Shown here piece after piece: positions 5,518-9,773 of a stretch of 9,773 nucleotides of DNA (position 1 is the stretch's first letter; every line of letters begins with the position of its first letter). The position numbers were made by a program, and so were the translations under genes. Origin of the DNA: JAVBKA01 sp031546715. Lineage in GTDB: Bacteria > Bacillota > Clostridia > Oscillospirales > UBA929. The DNA is taken from NCBI GenBank assembly GCA_031546715.1, contig JAVBKA010000110.1:1-9773 (forward strand), written 5' to 3'. The notes under the pieces are model-generated. The model made no database searches. It was given only the letters and a program-made list of their open reading frames with translations, and was not told the DNA's origin.

Positions 5518-6993
5518 CTATTTTGCATATATGACCTCATCGTTCATAATGCGTAAAGCCTTTTGTTCCGCTTGATACGCTTCATTTCTAAGTCGATTTG
5601 CTTGCAGTGCAAACTCATTTATTTCATTCTGAATAGCTTTGTTTTTAAGGAGTGGGAACGGTATTTCTGCAACATGTCTATCATCAATTTCGTCCACTAC
5701 ACTACCATATGTATATCTTGTAATAAGAGCATGACCGTAAACTGAAGATAAGAATATAGACAAATAGCCAGCGATATCATTGCTGTCAGGTACAACTCTT
5801 ATAATATGTTCACTTGCTATAGAATGTTCCCAATGTTTTGGTGTTAATACAACCTTACCAATAGTTCCGCTTCGTGTTATCAATACGGTATTCTCACTTA
5901 TTTCTAATTCTTTTCTTATTCGATCTCCATGATGTGCTAAAGACAAATATTTCTCATTTGTAGAGTCAAGCTGGAACATTTGCTTGCCTCCAAAGAACAC
6001 TCGACCTTTACCCTCTTCCACATATACCCGTTTAAATCTACCAGGCAGAATTATTTCTTGACTAATTCGCTTATCGCCAATATTCGTGACCTCAGCTGAA
6101 TGAATTTTTAAATGCTCTGTAATTGCTTTTACAATGGGCACATGATACGAACCATCAAGTCGCCCAGAAAGTTGGGAAAGCTTTACCGTATAATTGTCAA
6201 TATCTCGTGTAGAATCAAAGCACTCTTTTTCAAACTTACACAATGGAGGCAACTTCAATTCGTTTATGAGCAAAATATTAGCTTGGTCTATAAGTTCGTT
6301 TGACTTATCTCTAAGTTCGAAAGAATCAGTAATTAAACTGTTAATTTTTGCCTTTATCGTATCTGGCGGATTAGGAACTGGAATATCTGCCAAATGCTCT
6401 GGCTCAATTTGTTGTATAACTGCTCCATATATCTTTGAATTTATAACTGCCTGTCCTGTTTTTGTTTTTAAAAAACAGTAAACATAGCCTTCATATTTAT
6501 CACATTCTAATCGTATCGCATGTTCACTAACGAGAAGCTTGGAAAGTGTATCATTTACAAGTGTTAAATTTCCAATAGTGCCAGACCTTGAAATTAACAC
6601 AGTTCCTTTTTTCACTCGTAGGCTGTCAATAGCAGTAATCTTTGTGGACATGAATTTAGTAGGTTTAGGATTAATATCGAGCATTTCGGAACTTCCTATA
6701 AAACCAATAGCGGTATCATCATTAGAATTAATATAATTACGTTTTAACCGGCCTCCATAATGGGCGCTTGAGACAAAACCTTGTTTACAAATCAGGTTAA
6801 TCCTTTCATATTTGCATTCATTAAGTATCTGATATGCCTTTTTACTCTCTACATCAAATAAGCTTGCCTCAAGACGTTTACCAATCTTTAATATATCAGA
6901 AAGCGAAACTGTACACCACTTTACATCATCTTGCTGCAATTCTGTAAGCTCAACTTCAGAGAAGGAGTTTTTTATAGCTAAATTGCTTACCAT
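5518..6993 (-). CDS. hsdS: DNA-specificity subunit (HsdS-type, two target-recognition domains)
   Basis: This 491-residue specificity subunit would guide the upstream methyltransferase/nuclease to a bipartite DNA target. It has the classic pseudo-twofold layout. Half 1 opens with KRLEASLFDV (39-48) and half 2 with GRLDGSYHVP (277-286). Each half carries SRSGTIG or TRSGTIG (135-141; 373-379), then SEHAIRL or SEHIIRV (156-162; 394-400), then YGAVIQQIEPEHLADIPVP or YGSVVDEIDDRHVAEIPFP (189-207; 429-447). Each half ends in an alpha-helical conserved region (about 211-245 and 450-485) that acts as the spacer ruler. The DNA-contacting stretches between these motifs differ between halves, so the recognised site should be asymmetric. 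The start overlaps the upstream gene by 7 nt (ATGGTAA). Its ribosome binding site GGGAGGG lies in that gene's last codons, so expression is coupled. The target sequence cannot be read from the protein. Confidence 0.93.
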   Translation of the reverse strand: MVSNLAIKNSFSEVELTELQQDDVKWCTVSLSDILKIGKRLEASLFDVESKKAYQILNECKYERINLICKQGFVSSAHYGGRLKRNYINSNDDTAIGFIGSSEMLDINPKPTKFMSTKITAIDSLRVKKGTVLISRSGTIGNLTLVNDTLSKLLVSEHAIRLECDKYEGYVYCFLKTKTGQAVINSKIYGAVIQQIEPEHLADIPVPNPPDTIKAKINSLITDSFELRDKSNELIDQANILLINELKLPPLCKFEKECFDSTRDIDNYTVKLSQLSGRLDGSYHVPIVKAITEHLKIHSAEVTNIGDKRISQEIILPGRFKRVYVEEGKGRVFFGGKQMFQLDSTNEKYLSLAHHGDRIRKELEISENTVLITRSGTIGKVVLTPKHWEHSIASEHIIRVVPDSNDIAGYLSIFLSSVYGHALITRYTYGSVVDEIDDRHVAEIPFPLLKNKAIQNEINEFALQANRLRNEAYQAEQKALRIMNDEVIYAK

Positions 6994-9008
6994 GCTATAC
7001 CCTCCCTACGCTTAAATTTAGCAAACAATTCTGGAACATCAGATGTTTGATCGTCCTCTAATTTTGTTTTCTGCTGCATAGATACTGTGCGGTCGCCTTC
7101 GGCAGTGTCACCCAAGACAATAACATTTTCTATGTCAGGAACTAGAACTTCATTTCCTTCTTTGTCACGCTTAAAAATAGGATTTCCACGTTTATCGTGT
7201 CCTATCTTTTCTACCATAGCCATGAAAATATTATAATCTGCCATCTGACCGCTTTTAGCTTCTATGTTAAGTTGTTCCTTTGTTTTTTTCTGCAAAAAAA
7301 GTACTGAGGTTTGAGTCCCGTTACGTGGCTGGAACGTATCTGCATGTAAATCCAAACTTGCCAGAATAAGAGTGTTTTTTATAAGCCATTCACGAATATA
7401 GCCTAAGCCCGGCGAACCTAATATACTATCAGGCAGCACAATCCCCATTCGCCCACCAAACGTTAATAGCTGAACACAACGCTCTATAAATAATATCTCA
7501 GGAGGTACAGAGGATTGCAACCTATCTGTTTTTACCCAAGTTCCGCTTTTATTTTTATTTTCCCATATATAAGCAAGTTCATATTGTTTTAGTATACTTT
7601 CGTCTTTTATTGGTATCTTACTGCCAAAAGGTGGATTTGTAATAATTACATCAAAAAATCCGATACCTTCGTAAGACCTAATATCAGATTTCTTTACCCT
7701 CAACGCTTCAGATAATTTACTCTTAAACTCGTCACTCCATTCATGAGGTGGTAGCAATGAATTTGCCTGCAAAATATTACCACTTCCATCATTGTTCATA
7801 ACCATATTCATTTTTGTGGCTTTTACAAGATCTGGGTTAATATCAAAACCATAAAAGTTACTGGCTGCCATTTCGGACACCCTATCTTGAAAAGCTCGTA
7901 ACTCATCGTTATTCCATTCATTTTTTATCTTACCAATATCCTGAGCAAATTGATTTTCAAGTTCAGCCATGACATGTGTCATAGCCATAACAAGGAAGCC
8001 CCCTGTTCCACATGAGCTGTCAAGTACCTTTTCATCTATTTTAGGATTTATCATTTCAACTGTCATTTTCATGACGTTACGTGGTGTGAAAAATTCACCT
8101 CTGTCGCCTCTCAGATTTGCGCCAACGATTTCTTCATATGCTTTTCCTTTAATATCTATTCGAGTATTAAGGAGACTATATTTTTGTAACTCACTAACTA
8201 TGTAGGCTAAACTACGTGGGTGCAGCTTTATTTCGTCATTGGAGTCAAAAATTTTACCATGCTTCTTTTTCACTCGCTCAAAGATTTTCGAAATTCTACT
8301 TTTAACAGTTAATTGTCCGTCGGAATTATTTCTTTCACTCGACCTTGCATAAAATTCAAGCGGTTTTGGTATATCACGTACATCTTCTAATTTGCAAAAA
8401 ATAACTTTTAATAGTTCAAAAAATGCAGGTTGTTTTTGCATACCATCATTAACGTGAATATGATTATGGCATGTCCTAAATACAAATAATAAATTATCTC
8501 CAGAAGCATTTTTCAATGTATTTCGTTTTGGGCGGTCAATATCGTCAAGATTACCGTCAGCTGATGGAATGTCGTTATAATCATCAAATGTTATTTGGCC
8601 TTTCTCGTTTGTTACTTTTCTAAATACAAATTTTTGAATGCCATTTGTCCACATACCCCATTCGCAATTAGGACAAGCTGACATATATGATTGTAACTGT
8701 CCTATTCCGTCCTTTGCATTTCGAGCCTCAATTGTCTGTTTTTTACATTCTATAATAATCTTGATATTCTCCTGCAATTGACTTTGGCATTCTTTATCAA
8801 ACAACACAATATCAGCTCGTGGTTTATTAGAGCCTAAGTTTAGGGTATATTCAATCTTTATTTGCTTTAAATTATATTTGTGTTCGTTGACCAATCGTTT
8901 CTCAATGGTTTGACGCACATATTCCTCAGGAGAATCGTTCCTAAATTTTCCATCTATATAATCACATACTTTTCCTTCTGGTATGGAAATCACTTTAGTC
9001 TCAGCCAT
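6987..9008 (-). CDS. hsdM: Nuclease-methyltransferase fusion: HsdR-N-like PD-(D/E)XK domain plus HsdM-type N6-adenine methyltransferase
   Basis: The predicted product has 673 residues from ATG 9008. Counted from that start, residues 25-135 resemble the N-terminal nuclease domain of type I HsdR proteins: KPRADIVLF (Asp66), IIIECKK (Glu87, Lys89), and the downstream Q-x3-Y (GIGQLQSYM). An HsdM core follows, with a helical region, the RGDRGEFFTPRNV block (300-312), SAM-binding DSSCGTGGF (330-338) and catalytic NPPF (458-461). Restriction and modification therefore appear joined in one chain working with the separate HsdS. This is the arrangement of BcgI-type IIB/IIG enzymes. A classical HsdR helicase is absent. 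A GTG at 9023 in the same frame is rejected as the start because it forms part of the ribosome binding site (GTGGAGGG, 7 nt before ATG 9008). The gene overlaps the controller gene by 8 nt and hsdS by 7 nt. A modification-only role is possible if the nuclease motif is inactive. Confidence 0.9.
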   Translation of the reverse strand: MAETKVISIPEGKVCDYIDGKFRNDSPEEYVRQTIEKRLVNEHKYNLKQIKIEYTLNLGSNKPRADIVLFDKECQSQLQENIKIIIECKKQTIEARNAKDGIGQLQSYMSACPNCEWGMWTNGIQKFVFRKVTNEKGQITFDDYNDIPSADGNLDDIDRPKRNTLKNASGDNLLFVFRTCHNHIHVNDGMQKQPAFFELLKVIFCKLEDVRDIPKPLEFYARSSERNNSDGQLTVKSRISKIFERVKKKHGKIFDSNDEIKLHPRSLAYIVSELQKYSLLNTRIDIKGKAYEEIVGANLRGDRGEFFTPRNVMKMTVEMINPKIDEKVLDSSCGTGGFLVMAMTHVMAELENQFAQDIGKIKNEWNNDELRAFQDRVSEMAASNFYGFDINPDLVKATKMNMVMNNDGSGNILQANSLLPPHEWSDEFKSKLSEALRVKKSDIRSYEGIGFFDVIITNPPFGSKIPIKDESILKQYELAYIWENKNKSGTWVKTDRLQSSVPPEILFIERCVQLLTFGGRMGIVLPDSILGSPGLGYIREWLIKNTLILASLDLHADTFQPRNGTQTSVLFLQKKTKEQLNIEAKSGQMADYNIFMAMVEKIGHDKRGNPIFKRDKEGNEVLVPDIENVIVLGDTAEGDRTVSMQQKTKLEDDQTSDVPELFAKFKRREGIAW

Positions 9009-9258
9009 TTTCTTTCCCTCCACTGTGCTTATTAGGTTTTATATAACACACTATGTCCGATAAGTCACAATTAAGGGCGTAACAGATCCTCGCAAGCACA
9101 TCAAAATCAGGACGCTTAATACTATTTTTACAATAAGTGTTAAGCTGAGTTCGTTGAAGATTTGCTTTTTCAGCAAGAAAATTTTTACTAATATTCTTAC
9201 TTTTCAAATATTCATCAATTGTAATCTCGAAGTGACCATAATCGACTTGATAACTCAT
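9001..9258 (-). CDS. Small Cro/C1-type HTH regulator, probable controller of the R-M operon
   Basis: The 85-residue protein is essentially one helix-turn-helix domain of the HTH_26/YozG-like Cro/C1 type. EYLKSKNISKNFLAEKANLQ (16-35) leads into the recognition helix RTQLNTYCKNS (36-46), and LARICYALNCDLSDIVCYI (55-73) is the typical closing helix pair. I use ATG 9258 because GGAGG lies 7 nt before it. A longer in-frame reading back to 9399 has no comparable site and crosses the operator-like repeat. It is the first gene of the R-M cassette and overlaps the nuclease-methyltransferase start by 8 nt. Position and size fit a C-protein-like switch that delays restriction until the host DNA is methylated, presumably through the 42-bp inverted repeat directly upstream. 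Regulation is inferred from layout. Confidence 0.88.
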   Translation of the reverse strand: MSYQVDYGHFEITIDEYLKSKNISKNFLAEKANLQRTQLNTYCKNSIKRPDFDVLARICYALNCDLSDIVCYIKPNKHSGGKENG

Positions 9259-9278
9259 TTTAACACCTCCATTTTTAA

Positions 9279-9307
9279 AATATAACATACTAAAGCGGAT
9301 ATGTACA
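9279..9307 (-). promoter_or_regulatory. Candidate promoter of the R-M operon
   Basis: On the minus strand TGTACA (9307-9302) and TATATT (9284-9279) are spaced 17 bp and match the sigma-A consensus at 4/6 and 5/6. Transcription would begin near 9272, just ahead of the GGAGG at 9270-9266. The -35 box is part of the near arm of the inverted repeat. A second possible start uses the perfect TATAAT in the repeat loop (9319-9314), but I find no good -35 for it. Confidence 0.45.
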
Positions 9308-9337
9308 GCTGTAATTATATGCAGGTGTACATATCCG
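9296..9337. promoter_or_regulatory. 42-bp inverted repeat, probable operator of the R-M controller
   Basis: CGGATATGTACA (9296-9307) is repeated perfectly in inverse orientation as TGTACATATCCG (9326-9337). After one mismatch, CTG (9309-9311) and CAG (9322-9324) also pair, leaving a 10-base loop. The loop contains TATAAT on the minus strand, and the inner parts of the arms contain the palindrome TGTACA. Arms spaced two to three helical turns apart around a -10 box suit cooperative binding by two HTH dimers. It lies 37 bases before the controller start. Confidence 0.65.
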
Positions 9338-9346
9338 TTTGTATCA

Positions 9347-9493
9347 CTATTGTGTAATTTCTCCAACCCCCATAAAGGTTTCAACCATGAGCATTGCACC
9401 TATATTATCGCAGGAGATAGAGCGCAGCATGTCTGTGAGAAAAACAATGCTTTTTTCAGAGTTTGTTACAATCAGCGCGCTTTCCAAAGACAT
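9347..9493 (-). pseudogene. Truncated receiver-domain fragment, ANTAR-type response regulator-like
   Basis: A 48-codon minus-strand frame starts at ATG 9493 and stops with TAG at 9349-9347. The beginning, ESALIVTNSEKSIVFLTDML (4-23), resembles the first strand and helix of receiver domains in clostridial ANTAR antiterminator response regulators, which often begin with a similar ALIVSSSEK-like stretch. The usual receiver and ANTAR domains (about 190 residues in all) are missing. GGGGGAGGG (9494-9502) abuts the ATG, and the TTG at 9487 lies at better spacing and may be the original start. The end sits 10 bases from the R-M operator repeat, so the gene may have been cut when the cassette arrived. 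It could also be a small unrelated ORF, since the match is short. Confidence 0.42.
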
Positions 9494-9595
9494 CCCTCCC
9501 CCTGCGGCATGCGCTATGATATATTAGACTTGTTCGATAAGCTGTTAGCGGTTCTATAGTGCAGTGAAGCCTGACCACCACGTCGCTACGCGCCA

Positions 9596-9644
9596 CCCCT
9601 CAAAGGGAGGGGAATTAATCAACCATGTACATCTTATTCCCCTC
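9596..9644. repeat. Pair of competing hairpins (possible intergenic repeat or attenuator)
   Basis: GAGGGG (9607-9612) can pair with CCCCTC (9596-9601), giving a tight 6-bp stem with a 5-base loop. Alternatively, GAGGGGAAT (9607-9615) can pair with ATTCCCCTC (9636-9644), giving a 9-bp stem with a 20-base loop. The two structures are mutually exclusive, as in attenuators. On the minus strand they would lie in the leader of the response-regulator fragment. No U-tract follows either stem, so a terminator is unlikely. Confidence 0.4.
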
Positions 9645-9723
9645 TGTGGAGTAATGTCAACAACTTAAGGGACTGTGGTGAAAACGCACAAGAAGCGACG
9701 GCAAAGATTGTGGAAAAAGCGAA

Positions 9724-9752
9724 TTGACAAATGGGGAATTGCCCCAATAATG
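9724..9752 (+). promoter_or_regulatory. Candidate outward promoter at the right edge
   Basis: TTGACA (9724-9729) is a perfect -35 box. It is followed after 16-17 bp by AATAAT or ATAATG (9746-9752). The spacer holds a dyad, TGGGG-AATTG-CCCCA (9732-9746), which might be an operator. A GGGAG near 9762 could be a ribosome binding site for a gene beginning beyond the window. Confidence 0.3.
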
Positions 9753-9773
9753 GCAAAAAACGGGAGAATTTGC

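Larger units (their letters stand above)
9494..9773. other. Gene-poor right end of the window
   Basis: These 280 bases contain no gene I can defend. They hold a GC-rich hairpin element (9576-9644) and a candidate outward promoter near the end. An open plus-strand frame starts at GTG 9675 and remains open to the window edge (33 codons, very Lys/Arg-rich). It has no clear ribosome binding site and no recognisable similarity, so I do not call it. The stretch CCACCACGTCGCTACGCGCC followed by a CCCCTC/GAGGGG hairpin looks like the dispersed intergenic repeats common in clostridial genomes. This is a recollection of style and not a match I could test. Confidence 0.4.

Noticed and set aside
9009..9023. 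GTG start for the nuclease-methyltransferase
   Set aside because: This GTG is part of the GTGGAGGG ribosome binding site for ATG 9008.
5518..9023. Classical type I R-M system or BREX/PglX locus
   Set aside because: No helicase-type HsdR and none of the BREX partners are present. The nuclease motif is fused to the methyltransferase instead.
9259..9399. N-terminal extension of the small HTH regulator
   Set aside because: The extension would run through the operator-like inverted repeat and promoter, has no good ribosome binding site and adds no recognisable domain.
1..9773. tRNA, rRNA, CRISPR array or insertion sequence
   Set aside because: I saw no cloverleaf-like T-loop/anticodon pattern, no regularly spaced repeats and no transposase or integrase frame on either strand.

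Overview
The window looks like a low-to-moderate GC Firmicute, most likely from class Clostridia. The support is the strong Shine-Dalgarno sites (GGAGG or GGGGGA about 7 nt before most starts), the DapL-type diaminopimelate aminotransferase, a PlcR/Rap-like HTH-TPR regulator and a probable ANTAR-type response-regulator fragment. Base composition is patchy. Hand counts of single 60-base lines gave 15/60 G+C at 481-540 (regulator), 30/60 at 3781-3840 (pyrG) and 17/60 at 6301-6360 (hsdS). This suggests a metabolic operon flanked by AT-rich accessory DNA.

Left region (1-1200). A plus-strand HTH-TPR regulator (54-971) meets, tail to tail with a 14-nt overlap, a 52-residue gene on the minus strand (958-1116). 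The small gene has an excellent ribosome binding site, its own candidate promoter and a signal peptide. Together they have the form of an RRNPP-type (Rap/Rgg/NprR/PlcR/PrgX) peptide-pheromone receptor and its exported propeptide. I consider this the most interesting item in the window.

Middle region (1224-5500). A tightly packed minus-strand operon, in transcription order pyrG (CTP synthase), hisH-like, hisF-like and dapL, ends in a perfect 19-bp terminator hairpin. PyrG and DapL look intact. HisH keeps its catalytic Cys but lacks about 45-50 residues, including the catalytic His. HisF has Gln where the catalytic Asp130 belongs. No other histidine gene is present, so the HisF/HisH pair has either been repurposed or is decaying.

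Right region (5518-9337). This is a self-contained minus-strand restriction-modification cassette with overlapping genes: a small HTH controller, a PD-(D/E)XK nuclease/N6-adenine methyltransferase fusion, and a two-TRD specificity subunit. No helicase-type HsdR is present, so the cassette resembles BcgI-like type IIB/IIG systems more than classical type I. A 42-bp inverted repeat with a TATAAT in its loop lies before the controller gene and is a likely autoregulatory operator. Just beyond it is a 48-codon fragment resembling the start of an ANTAR-type response regulator, possibly cut short when the cassette arrived. The last 280 bases hold hairpin-rich DNA and a candidate outward promoter, but no gene I can defend.
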